Shown: positions 47,263 through 58,254, counted from the stretch's first letter. The stretch is DNA of 64,000 bases from Circinella umbellata (GCA_025093555.1 JAIWNF010000038.1:186001-250000); one strand, 5' to 3'. Translations and numbers: made by a program. The notes: generated by a model not told the origin, from the letters alone.

Positions 47263-49003
47263 TTATTGTTTGTTTTGATTTCCACCTCCACGTGACTTAT
47301 GACCTCCGCGAGGAGCACCTCCACCACGACGATGATGTGGAAATTTACGTTCATATGGAATACCATTAGATCGATTGAATTTAGATGGACGACGTTCTTC
47401 AACATTAACAATCATTTCACCTACAGTCACTTTACGTTGATTAAGTGCTTTTTGACATGATTCAGGTACAGCAAATGTTAAAAATCCAGTATTCTTTCCT
47501 TGTAACAAATTAACAGATTTTACTTCTCCAAATTCACTTGTAAATACTTCTTTTACTTGTTCATTTGTTAGACTCTTTGTATTTTTGAGGAATACTTCAA
47601 CCATTTCCTCTATAAAAGATATATTATTATTATCATTAGTTTTTTTCTTTTCATTCATTCCCCAATTCTAATCCATCATCCTATTACTCCAAACTCACCT
47701 CGTGGTATTTGTTCACGCTGTTCACGTTGTTCACGGTGTTCACGATGTTCATGATTTTTTGTATGTTTTGAAGAATGTTGTTGTTGTTGTGATACATTGG
47801 CTGGAGGTGATCCTTTAGGTTCAGGAGTAGTAGGTACAGCAGCAGTAGTAGTAGTAGTAGTAACATTGGATGAAGAAGTAGGAGAACTATGACTACCATT
47901 ATTACCACCTACCCATTTATTTTCATTTCTACCTGCTGCCAAGTTTGCCCATGTTTTTGCTGTTGTTTCTGACTTTTTCATTTGTTTAATTGATTTCTCC
48001 TCTTCTTTTTCTTCTTCATCCTTTTCTTTAACAGGTTCTTCAATAGTTGGAGTAATAGTTGATTGGGGTTGTGCTGATTCAATCACAGGTGTAGATGAAG
48101 TAGTTGCAGCAGTACTATCTAAATCGCCTGTTTCAGTAGTTGATGTATTAGTTGTATTCGTTGTTGTATTAGGTGCACTTGTAGTAATAGTAGTAGCTGG
48201 CGTTGTTGTTTCTGATGCAGGTAAAGGTGTTTCTGGTTGTTCAGTTGTTTTTGATTGTTTATTATTATCTTCACAAGTATAATAATCAATATTCACATCA
48301 TCCTTTAAACAACGAAAGATATCATTCAATACATAATATCCATTAGGTTGTGGTGCAAGAAAGAATGTTTGACTAAACTTTTGAACAGGTGAATTCATAT
48401 TACACATTTCACCTAATACTTGAATGAGAATACCATCATTAGCCGACACTTGGCTATCCACTTGCGTAACAAGAACTCGACAATCGTTAAATCCTAATTC
48501 ATCAATCTTTTTACGAATTTCCTATAAAAAAGGAACACGTCATTGTTTCACATTATTAGTCATTTTGAACAATCAAGTTCCCTTTCTTTCTTTCTTTCTT
48601 TTTCTTTTCCCTCTCTTCCCCCCGACCCCCCTTTTTTTTATATTTATTACGTTCTCCCCTTTCCATTCAATTGAAAGACAAAAAAAAAGTTTTTTTTGCC
48701 GCATCCCATTTCCCTCAGTTTCTCCTTTTCAATCCTTTGTCTTTTAAAACATATTTTTTTTTCTTTTACCTCTTGACCACGGATTGTTGTTGCTACTTCT
48801 CCTTCGTCACCTCTCACCATAAGTGAATCGTTACCGTAGAAACCAAACAATTTATGAGGATTCTTGTTAAGAAATGTATAATATTCGCGTACAAAGATAA
48901 GTCCTACGTCTTGTGATGCAAGAGTAGCCGGGTTCTTTGTACCATTTTCGACAGAAGTATCAGCAATTGCATTTTGAACAGGTTGGCTAACAGTGGCAGT
49001 CAT
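47263..49003 (-). CDS. G3BP-like NTF2-domain/RRM RNA-binding protein
   Basis: Cytoplasmic RNA-binding protein related to G3BP, yeast Bre5 and fission-yeast Nxt3, which act with a deubiquitinase and in stress granules. Exons 49003-48770, 48521-47699 and 47609-47263 give 467 aa. An NTF2-like domain occupies residues about 25-150 (VGLIFVREYYTFLNKNPHKLFGFYGND, then a QTFFLAPQPNGYYVLNDIFR strand pair). A disordered Thr/Glu/Pro-rich centre follows, with a short HRE/QRE tandem motif. A C-terminal RRM (VEVFLKNTKSLTNEQVKEVFTSEFGEVKSV...GFLTF) and an RGG-rich tail close it. The architecture matches the family in order. Confidence 0.92.
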
Positions 49004-49598
49004 AGTTATTATTTATTATTGTATATTTATTTGATCTAATATATAAAAAGAAAAGAAAGAAAATTATTAAAGATCCCCCCCTCTCCCCTTCCAATGAAGA
49101 AAAGGTACAACTATACACTATATATATATTATTATTTTTTTATAAATTAAACTAAAAGTTTACCAAATATTAAGAAAAAAGATAGCAAATGAGTTTATTT
49201 CTTTTTTGGTTGTTAAACTTTTTAAATGGATGAGTAAAAAAGAAAGAAAGAAAAAAAAAAAAAGCTTGTTATAAGTTCCTCAACCAACCCTACGCGTGTG
49301 TTCTCTTAAAGCGTGTTTTAATCCCCGCTATACATTGAAAAAAAAAAAAAAGAAAAAAAAAACCACTAGTAATATGAAGGATCAATGCAGGATTTTATTA
49401 TTGTATTCGGCTATAAAAAAAAAGAAATAGCAATAATAATAATAATATAATAATAATAAAACGGTTTTTTGTTTTTTGTTTTTTGTTTTTACTTTTTGTT
49501 ATCTGTTATTTGGGATTGAAGGAAAAAGAAAAAAGAATCATTTGGATATCTAAATTGTAGAAAAAAAAAAAAAGGTTTCTTTTTCTTTTTGGTTTTTT
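49004..49598. other. Intergenic
   Basis: Spacer between the G3BP-like start and the U2AF1 stop. It holds poly-A/T tracts and tandem TTTTTTG units at 49466-49490. No gene supported. Confidence 0.6.
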
Positions 49599-50618
49599 TT
49601 AATATTCCTCATGTCTACTACTACTATAAGAACCACGATAATGTCGATCATCTTCATAATGTCGCGAACCTCTTCTTTCCTCATCTTCTGCTGGTCTACG
49701 TGTTGCTTGACGACTTTCTCTTTCTTTTTCTCGAATTGATAATCTTTGACCATCCTGAAGTTCTCTTTTTAAGGTCCTTGAAGGATGTCTTAAATGCATA
49801 AAGTTACAGAAACCTCCACGATTACATTCTGCAATTTCATGTTGACGACAACATGCTTCTCTAAAATCTGTTACTGGTGATAATTCTGCATACAAAGGTC
49901 GTCCTAATAAAAATAATAATTATTAGTCTATCTTAAATTCCTTTTCCCTGTCTCTCCCTCCAATTTATCCTAAATATTTTTACCTGCATAAAATCGATTA
50001 TTCAAACTATCTACTGCGTTACCAGCTGATTCTTCATATCGATATTGACAATAAACATTGCCCACCAAATGATCACCTATATTATCGCATACAATCATTT
50101 CTTCTACCTCTCCAAATTTTGCTAATTCCATAAATACATCTTCATAAAACAAATCAAAGTCATCCTGCATTTGTTCATCTGATAATGTACAGAATTGTTC
50201 GTGTGCTGGATTCTTATACATGTTGGCAATTAAAACTGTTTGTGAAAAAGTTGGCTTGACATGTTTTCTAGAACAACGTTCACCGTGTCTACACGCGCCA
50301 ATCTATAATTTATTTTTATTAATATTATTTAGTTTTTTTTTAATAATAAATTCAAATCAAACAAATACAATTAATATGCTTACCTTAAAGTAAAAAGAAC
50401 AATTCACTCTATTAAAAAGAAAAAAAAAAAGATCAATTGTTATTGTTATTATTAATTATATATAATTAGTTCATATATTAATTTTTCTCTCTCATTTTTT
50501 TTTATTCTTGAAAATGAATGCTACAAAAAATAAATAAATAAATAAAGAGATCTAAAATGAAAAATAAAACATACTTGTCCTTTTCTGTACCATAAATGCT
50601 AGCGAGGTATTCAGCCAT
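49599..50618 (-). CDS. U2AF1: U2AF small subunit (35 kDa)
   Basis: Splicing factor that reads the AG of the 3' splice site. Exons 50618-50575, 50408-50384, 50302-49984 and 49903-49599 give 230 aa. Seen: [33 protein letters not shown], the first CCCH zinc finger, split by the first two introns; the atypical U2AF-homology RRM with EDVFMELAKFGEVEEM and VGNVYCQYRYEESA; the second CCCH finger (CCRQHEIAECNRGGFCNFMH); and a short Arg/Glu-rich tail with limited RS content. The tail is shorter than in animals. Confidence 0.97.
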
Positions 50619-51225
50619 TTTTTAATCTTTTTTTTTATTAAGTTAAAAGTTCTAAAAGGACTGGGTTCCCCTCCTTTCGCTTTCCTTTTAAATAAAGAAA
50701 AAAAAAATATGTATTCTGGATTTGAAACATTTTTTTTTTTTCGAGTAGATTCGAAAATCGAAAATCGAAAGTTTCTAAATTTTTACTATCGTAGTGAAAA
50801 AGAGTTTTCTTTACTAATTGACAAGTTTGTTCTTGATCTTTCTTTATATTAATAAAGATATGGTAAATTATTTAAGAATTGTATCCTTTGGATTATATGT
50901 AAGAGCTTATTTTACCTGCTCGGTATTATATCCTTGCATTTTAGATAAATACCAGTTTAATATATTCACTGTATTATAGAATAGATATAGTACAATCCAT
51001 TACTAGTTGAACCAAATCAAAATGAGTACGTACGTAGCTTGTTATAAACAGGTTTTTATATAAAGACTAGACTGTTTATAATCAAGGTACGTATTATTTG
51101 TTGTTAATTATAATTGTCAATTCAAACTTTTAAAAAACAATACTTTTTCATTTTACTTTTTTTTTTTTTGCTCTTTTCTTATCTTTCTCTTACCAACTAT
51201 TTGCACGTCAATGTATTAAATAGCC
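50619..51225. promoter_or_regulatory. Spacer between U2AF1 and the copper-transporter gene
   Basis: About 600 bp of divergent intergenic DNA. T-rich leader (51153-51195) precedes the CTR start codon. Several TACGTA palindromes lie at 51028-51035 and 51088-51094. A direct repeat GAAAATCGAAAATCGAAA is present near 50754-50769. I see no clear copper-response element. Confidence 0.4.
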
Positions 51226-52651
51226 ATGGAAGATAGTATTGATATTGATCCTACTTTATTACCTCCTGTCATTACTGACACACCACCAGATACTAGTACT
51301 ACTTCTATTCTAATTCAACCATCATTATCTCCATCATATGATTCATTAAGTCTATCAAATCCATTAACTGAGCAACGTCCTGTTGGAATTTTTCACTGGA
51401 ATACAAATGAAGCAAATACATTATGGTTAACAGGATGGATACCAACAATGGAAGATCAATACTTGAGTGCATGTTTGGGACTTTTTTTAATGGCAATAGT
51501 TGTTCGTGGATTGGGTGGAATAAATATATTTTTTACGACATGGTTACGAGCAAAAGATTATAATCGATTACCCATTGTTGTATCTAAAAATAAAAAGGTT
51601 ACTAGTAGTAATAATAATAATAACAACAGTCCTAACAACATGTATAATAAAAGAAATTCAAGAGCGAGTATGTTTCTTCTTCGACAACAACAGCAACAAC
51701 AAGAGTGGAATACTCCAAGTACAGCAACTCCATCAGTCTGTTCATCTATAACGACTCAACAACAGCAGCCAACAACCATGATGAGAGAAATGAATCGACA
51801 AGACGATAACAGTATTATGATGAATGATGAAAAAAATGAGAATGATACTGCTAGAATAAGATCTTTTATGACACCGGCAGCATCTACATTAGTGACGACA
51901 AATGATTCAAGTCCTTCTTCTTCGCGACAACAAGATCAGCATCAAAAAGCATATATTGATTCAACAAAAGAAGTAAGTAAAACTATTTTTATTATATATA
52001 TAAAAATATCTTTTTTTGCATGTTTGTGTCACAGATATAAAACTAAATAAAGTATTATTATAAATAAAGTTTACATCAATAGATTTTCCAGATAACAATA
52101 ATGATTATACTATTACAATGGACGACCCACCTATGGAAGAGAATGATGATGATGATGCGACTACTAGTTACATTTCAGCAGCATCAACACCTTATTCAAT
52201 AAACAATAAAAGGAGAAATAGAAGAAATTTATCAACAACAAGAACATTAGAACGTTACTATAGTACTGCTACAAGCTATAATAGAAATAGATATAGTATC
52301 AATAGCAATCGTAAATCTCACGTTGAACAACAACCTCAAGTACCTCAGCAAGAACGACGATCTATATTATTATCTTCAGCAATACCGTTGACAACCACCA
52401 TTTCGTCAAGAAGATTCATGCCATCATTTGAAAAAGCTAAAATTCCATGGTCACCCAGTTTTGAATGGATTACAGATACATTATCAAGTGTTTTGACCAC
52501 ATTGGAATACTTTTTAATGTTTCTTTTAACTATGATTGTTATGACAGGCAATGGACAATATTTTATATCCATTTTACTTGGTATTTTTATTGGTGAAATG
52601 ATTTTTGGACGTTTACGTGGATCAATTCATCAATTGCCTATACACAAATAA
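51226..52651 (+). CDS. CTR-family copper transporter
   Basis: High-affinity Cu(I) transporter of the Ctr family, forming a trimeric channel in plasma or vacuolar membrane. Two exons, 51226-51976 and about 52083-52651, give about 439 aa. Residues 55-100 (FHWNTNEANTLWLTGW then YLSACLGLFLMAIVVRG) match the segment leading into TM1 and TM1 itself. TM2-TM3 lie at the C-terminus (LEYFLMFLLTMIVMTGN, then ISILLGIFIGEMIFGR with the GxxxG helix packing motif). Between TM1 and TM2 sits a disordered loop of about 280 residues rich in Gln, Asn and Ser, far longer than usual. The TM2 selectivity motif is unusual: Met-X2-Met with Thr where MX3M has its first Met. The N-terminus lacks Met-rich repeats, as in Ctr2-type proteins. 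Exon 2 may start at 52092 instead. Confidence 0.85.
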
Positions 52652-52946
52652 TTATAAATACAATTTTCTTGGTAAAATAAAAAAAAAAATAAAGTTAAAA
52701 ACCTGTTGTTTTTTTTAATCTTTGTACAACCCGGATTCATCCATGCGAAGAAAGTAGATTTTGAATAAATCCAATCAAAACTCAAGTTTCAGCGAAAACT
52801 TCGCATTATTTCTGTCGGTGTTAAAAAAAACAACAAGGTTTAAAAAGCAACACCAGGGCGGATTATTTTTTTTTTGGAAACCCTTTCTTTTTTTTACTTT
52901 CTCATCCAATCTCAAACAAATCTTTCTATTAAAAAAAAGTAAAAGA
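52652..52946. promoter_or_regulatory. Short spacer between CTR and BIM1-like genes
   Basis: 295 bp serving as the CTR 3' end and BIM1-like 5' region. It contains an AATAAA-type signal near 52676-52694 and T-rich leader sequence close to the BIM1-like start. Both genes are on the + strand. Confidence 0.4.
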
Positions 52947-53717
52947 ATGACTCGTATTGGATTTTTCGCTACTGTCGTTGCAGGTTTAACTCTTTTACAA
53001 AGTGTATCCGCTCATTATCAATTGACATATCCAGAATCGCGTGGTTTTAGTGAAGATAATGAACCTAGTGCTCCTTGTGGTGGATTTAATACTGCTTCTT
53101 CAAACCGTACTCAATTCCCTCTTAAAAATGGTTTTGTTGAAATCAATTCGGGTCATACATCCTATTCATATGAAATTAAATTGGTAACCAATAGTGCCAA
53201 CCCTAGTGCATCTGATTTTAGTAGTGCACCTACTGTTGCAAATGGTTCGCGTAATTACCCTGGAGAAGGTTGTCTTCCTATTGATCTTAGCAGTGTCAGT
53301 AATGCTTCTGCTGGTACCAATGCTACTATTCAAGTCATTTACGATGGTGGTGATGGATCTCTTTATCAGGTAAAATTCTTTTGATACATATTTATGTTTT
53401 ATCGTTTTTTTTTGGGAGGGGTCTTGATAAATTTTCAAGAAATGGAAAGGGGGGGGTTAGGCCGGATGATTAATTAAAACGGAGGTAGTAAATTTCATAC
53501 TAATATTCCTTTTCCCCCCATTAATTAGTGTGTTGATGTGACATTAGCTGAAAACCCATCCAATTTTGATTCAAGTGCTTGTGTTAATGCTGATGGTTCT
53601 GATCCCACTGGTTCCTCTTCTGTTGCTGATGGTGGGAATAGTGGTGCTTCTGGATTAACTGTAGCAAGCGGTGTTTTTGCTGCTGCTTTTGCTGCTGCTA
53701 TTTCCATTGCTGCATAA
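52947..53717 (+). CDS. BIM1-like secreted copper-binding protein (X325/LPMO-like), GPI-anchored
   Basis: Member of the Bim1-like family, which has an LPMO-like histidine-brace copper site but functions in copper acquisition rather than polysaccharide oxidation. Exons 52947-53369 and 53529-53717 give 203 aa. Signal peptide residues 1-22 end VSA, leaving His23 as the mature N-terminus (HYQLTYPESRGF), which is the key ligand. The block EPSAPCGGFN and a downstream NSGHTSYSYEIKL supplying a second His fit the family. The C-terminus has a Ser/Gly stretch and a hydrophobic tail (GLTVASGVFAAAFAAAIS) that predicts a GPI anchor. It lies 295 bp downstream of a CTR copper transporter on the same strand. 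Confidence 0.9.
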
Positions 53718-54883
53718 TTTTTTTTTCCCTTTTATTTGATTCCTGTAAATTTATTTCTCTTTTGCACTACTTTTACCTCTCTTTATTTTCAATTAAAAGA
53801 ATCCCTTTTCTTCTCCCATTATATATAAAAACTTTTTGTACCTTTTTTTTTCTAGTAGTCAATTATATATAGCTTGATTTTATATATATATCTTTTACAT
53901 AATTAATAATAACAAACATATACCAAAAAAGAACATACTCAAGAGAATCGTTTTATTTCAGAACTTATACTAATTTATTTTTACATAATAATTTCAGGTT
54001 AAATTTAACGTGTCTATAAGTAATTCACTAAATATAAATGACGTATTTGACGAGTCAAAATTATAGCACATTGGGAATGTATATACTCCAATAAGAATTT
54101 ATCAGTTTAGCTGCTTCTTTATACCCGGAACACTTCTTAGAAATTCTCTTTTACTGAAAGCTTTAACTTGGATAACGCCCTCCAACATTATTCTATACGT
54201 AGCGTGCACCGTGAATTTTATTAATCACACGACCAATTAATACAGATTTACATATACCTGTATACATGATTTTTATCATAATGACTTATTTTTATTATTG
54301 TTACGTACATACTTTGGTCAATATGATGTCTTCATTTATCATCCAATTCTTTACTAAGAAAGTCATTTGGTTTTTCTACGTAATCTACCTTTTTTTTTTC
54401 TTTTATAATAATTTATATATTATTCTTTCAAGAGAGAAAAAAAAAAGAACGTGTTCTTACGTTTTCACTTGTCGTCATATTGAAAGAATGCTTCATTGTA
54501 ATAGTTACGTATAGAGTTAATATTGTTCGATTACTAGTACATATCATAGCAATAATAGTTATCATGAACAGAAACTTATTATTAATTGCTGTTTTATACC
54601 ACGTAACTCTCATTTATTATTAGTAGATATGATATGATAATATTTGAAGACCATAATATGAGTGAAAAAACGAGAGTTAAAGGATTTTATTGTGAGGTAC
54701 ATATATTAAGCGGATTTTTAGGATGTAAAGTTTGGGTGATTTGAATAAATAAGAGAAAAAAATTAATAGAAATACAAAATATATATTGAAAATTGATAAA
54801 TAATAATAAAATAAATAATAATAAAATAAATAAATAAAATAAATAAATAAAATAAATAAATAAATAAAAAGCACCCTGTGGAA
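53718..54883. other. Intergenic
   Basis: About 1.2 kb without supported genes. AT-rich, with an (AAAT)n block at 54797-54870 just past the stop of the minus-strand orphan gene. The hydrophobic minus-strand frames here come from that repeat and are not coding. Confidence 0.6.
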
Positions 54884-55569
54884 TCAGGATATGGCAGCAA
54901 CTTCGTTCCTGATCCACAGGGCGCAACGCCAAACACCTTTGACGTCTTGCTCCCAGAAGTCTTGCAGCTTATAGAGCCCTTGCTGGAGCTGGAAGCCAAG
55001 ATTTTCTTTAGTTATGCTATCGTAATAAATATCAGCGATAGCATATACTAAATCATTCTACGTATAAATAAAAAGTACATATAAAAAGACAGATAAATTA
55101 GAAGGGAAAACAAATTAAATAAGTATGGTAAACGTTTTTTTTTTTCATTTAAAGATTTATCAAGTACGCATGATGTTGCATATGTTCTTTTTTTTTAATT
55201 ACCTTAGCTTCCAAGCTCATGTTCCATAAGGTTTGTAATTGCTCTATTTTGCTACAAGTGGCACAATTTGGTTGTTCTTGAACAACCAAACGTACCTTGA
55301 TGATAAATAAAGAAAATTATATTTTTAATGAGTATTTAGTATTTTTGTGTTTGTTCATAATATGGTAAATTGCTATTTTTAAGTACCTCTTCTGGGAGCA
55401 AGACAAACTCCTCCTCCTCCTCCTCCTCCTCCTCCTCCTTCTGTTCATCTGATGGGAGGATAACAAAACCGCTATCCTCCACATCAGCGTCACCATCACC
55501 AGTGACAGCGTCGTAATTCTTGTTGTTGTTGTTGTTGTTTAAAAAGGATAAAATTTTTGAAAAAAGCAT
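54884..55569 (-). CDS. Orphan three-exon protein, 149 aa
   Basis: Exons 55569-55387, 55295-55203 and 55057-54884 join in phase 0 with GT-AG introns. I do not recognise the product. Exon 1 encodes MLFSKILSFLNN, an Asn run, then an acidic region with a run of about ten Glu. Exon 2 encodes VVQEQPNCATCSKIEQLQTLW with a CxxC pair. Exon 3 encodes a helical, aromatic-rich tail (LGFQLQQGLYKLQDFWEQDV, GVWRCALWIRNEV). Exon 3 uses many G/C-ending codons (CTC, CTG, CAG, GAC, GTC, TTC), unlike the A/T-ending codons of all neighbours. That and the setting next to decayed repeats suggest horizontal or mobile-element origin. Confidence 0.65.
55387..55442 (-). repeat. (GAG)n glutamate-coding microsatellite
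   Basis: About ten CTCCTC units on the + strand at 55410-55439 encode the poly-Glu run of the orphan gene; the flanking CTTCTGGGAGCAAGAC sequence recurs at about 54946-54961 in exon 3 as CTTGCTCCCAGAAGTC, making a short inverted match. Confidence 0.6.
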
Positions 55570-55740
55570 GGTAATAATGATGGTTTAAATTGTAGAGGTC
55601 TTGAAAAAAAAGAAAAAAGAGTAGTACGTAAATGAAAATTAATAATAATAAAAAAAGAGGAAAAAAAAGCAGTTTTTATATAGATTTTGTTATCCGTTAG
55701 AAAAATATGAATGTCAAGTAGAATAAAGAAAAAGCGTATT

Positions 55741-56200
55741 ACTGATATCATAATAACGAGAAGGGAAAAAAAAACAGTTATCTGCATTACATCTCACGAA
55801 TTTATCAAAAGTATTACCAAAATGAAATCACAGTTACGAGAGAAAGAAAACAACGGTTATTTGCATTACGTCTCATTAATTTATCAGAAGCACAGAGTAG
55901 AATGATATTATTTGTTAACCCTATAGGGCCGGGCATTGTTTTTCAGTCCAAAATCAATTTACCAACATGATATCACAGTAACGCGATAGAAAAAAAAACG
56001 ATTATGTATCTACATTGCAAGATCTCTTCAATTTATCAAAAGTATAGTAAAATTACACTGTTAACTTAGTGGGACCCGAGATTGTTTTTAAATTACCTAA
56101 AATCCATTTACGTACCAAAGTGATATCACAGTAACGAGAGAGAAAAAAGCGATCACGTATCTGCATTACATTTCACATACGTATTTATCAGAAGTAAGTA
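55741..56200 (+). repeat. Degenerate four-unit direct repeat array
   Basis: Four copies of a roughly 75-85 bp unit start near 55741, 55817, 55961 and 56116. Shared core in order: GATATCACAGTAACGAGAG, an A-rich run, CGATTATGTATCTGCATTACATCTCAC, and AATTTATCAAAAGTA. Copies 3 and 4 are followed or preceded by a second shared segment (GTTAACC/TT...GGGNCCG, AGATTGTTTTT/CATTGTTTTT, AAATCCATTTAC), so the larger period there is about 155 bp. Divergence between copies is substantial. No coding frame crosses the array. Confidence 0.8.
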
Positions 56201-57392
56201 GGCCTATATGGTGCATTTGTATTGTTAATCTTTATATGTAGTACTCGATATCGGTTTTCAATTGATTAATCAAAAAGACTAGACTAAAAAGTAATACGTA
56301 GACAGAATAATCAGATGAGAAAAATAAAGAAAAGAAAAAAATCAAATAACTATGTCACTATATCGAACGTTAGCACACTTTTTTTTTGTTCTTTGTTTTG
56401 ATACGTAGTCTATCAATGGATAAAAAAAATGCACATTCAATAAAGCTCCTAATATTACCCATTAATGCATCGACAGTGTAGCCAATCTATCTGTCCAAAC
56501 ATTTGAAATCACGTTCAAGTACTACATGTGGCTGTCAGTACATCGACATTCGTATGTCAATATAATTCTGAATACTCATATACGTACCAGAAGAGAACAA
56601 AAGTAGACTTCAAGATAAATTTTAAAACAGGACAAAAAAACATAGACTGTACTTACTGTGAACAACTCGTCCAAGCTTTAGGAAAAGCAAAGGACATATG
56701 CCCAGAGTTTGCGAACAAATCTTTTTGATTTCCAACACTCAAGAAATTCAAGAGGTCTGAAGCGAACTATTATGTGCGTGAGCCGACATCTGTAACCATG
56801 ACCTATCACACCAGTTGGCCATCCAGGAGGCCCATAAGTCTCAGTAAGTACAGACACACCTGTCTCACAATCCCTGACACCGTCAATGACAACCACACCA
56901 CGCAAGAAATAAACAGGACATACCGGTAGTAGATTACCGTTGTGGCATATGCAGAATATTTAAATCCTGGCGTGCCAAGGCTTTTCTGATCACTAGGCAA
57001 AACTTGCTTTTTTTGAGCAGCTTGTAAACCATTGCTTGTACTTGATGTAAAATATTACACAGTAATACGTATACACAAAAAGCTTTCTGAAAAAATGTAA
57101 ATTGATCTACTTTATTTATTTATTAATATGAATAAATTACAACTTGAATTGGTATTTGACGATCATGTATATTATTGGGCTGAAAAAAAAACCATTTCGC
57201 ATGTGATAACTACAATAAGAATAGACATTTATTATTTATTTCTCAATTATTTATTTGTATAATGTAAATGGTAATAATGAATAGATATATTTATATATAC
57301 ATAAAATTTCAACAAACAAAGCTTTTTTTTTCGCATGTGATTACGTACTTGAAAATTAAAAATAATAACAGATGTATACTTAATCATAAAAA

Positions 57393-57431
<39 letters not shown>

Positions 57432-57480
57432 GCACGCATAAAGGCAACAAACATTATTTATTGTATTTTACAAGATAATA
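56201..57480. other. Intergenic; unassigned GC-richer patch
   Basis: The part from about 56460 to 57020 has noticeably more G and C and open frames on both strands (56528-56728 +, 56678-56905 -, 56806-57000 -), but none has a recognisable domain. It looks like a fragment of inserted or decayed sequence. A (CA)n run lies at about 57398-57426. Confidence 0.45.
57398..57428. repeat. (CA)n microsatellite
   Basis: About 14 uninterrupted CA units, 70 bp beyond the stop codon of the Zn2Cys6 regulator. Confidence 0.9.
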
Positions 57481-57499
57481 AAAAAGGTTTCTTCTTTTT

Positions 57500-58213
57500 T
57501 TAAGGGGGTGCAGGAGCAGTTACAGTAGCTGCAAACATTGAATTATCATCTGGATCCATTAATAACCCCATCATGCTCTGTGCTACATTTGGTTGAGTAT
57601 TATATGAATCCATTCGAATATCTTGATCAATATAAGCTGTTGCTGTTGGCCATAAGGATGCGTTATTAATTATACCACTATGACTACTATTACTTGTTAT
57701 AACCATATTCTCATGACTGTCGGTAATAGGGACTGTTGTTGTTGTAGTTGTTGTTGCTAATGATGATGCCGCTGATGTGACATCCCCTCCTCCTGTTCCC
57801 ATTTCTCCTATTATACCAGCTGTTGTAGCACTAGTACTAGTTATTCCAGAATACATCATAAAGTTATTCATAGCCGTTATATCTCCAGAAGCAGTAGGTT
57901 GACGTGAAGATGGATTTTGTTGTTGGTGAGTATGATTATGGGGATGATGATGATGATTATGTAAATGCTGATGATGGGTATTATGATCTTGTTGTTGTTG
58001 TTGATACATGTTAAATTGCTGTGTGAGATAATGGTTTGTTTGTTGTTGTTGTTGTGAAATAAATGGCTGATGTGATTGTTGCTGTTGTTGTACTAATGCT
58101 TGTGAATAAAAATGATTACCAATTGATACAGGTGTTTGTGAAAAATTGGGTATACCATATTGTGTTGCTTGTTGAAATGTCGGATATTGAGATATGGAAG
58201 TTGATTGTGGATT

Positions 58214-58254
<41 letters not shown>

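Noticed and set aside
54677..54999. Very hydrophobic minus-strand frames (Phe/Tyr/Leu/Ile)
   Set aside because: They arise from translating the (AAAT)n repeat and an out-of-frame reading of the orphan gene's last exon.
55741..56200. Possible CRISPR-like array
   Set aside because: Four diverged 75-85 bp units with irregular spacing in a eukaryotic nuclear region do not have the uniform short repeats and unique spacers of CRISPR.
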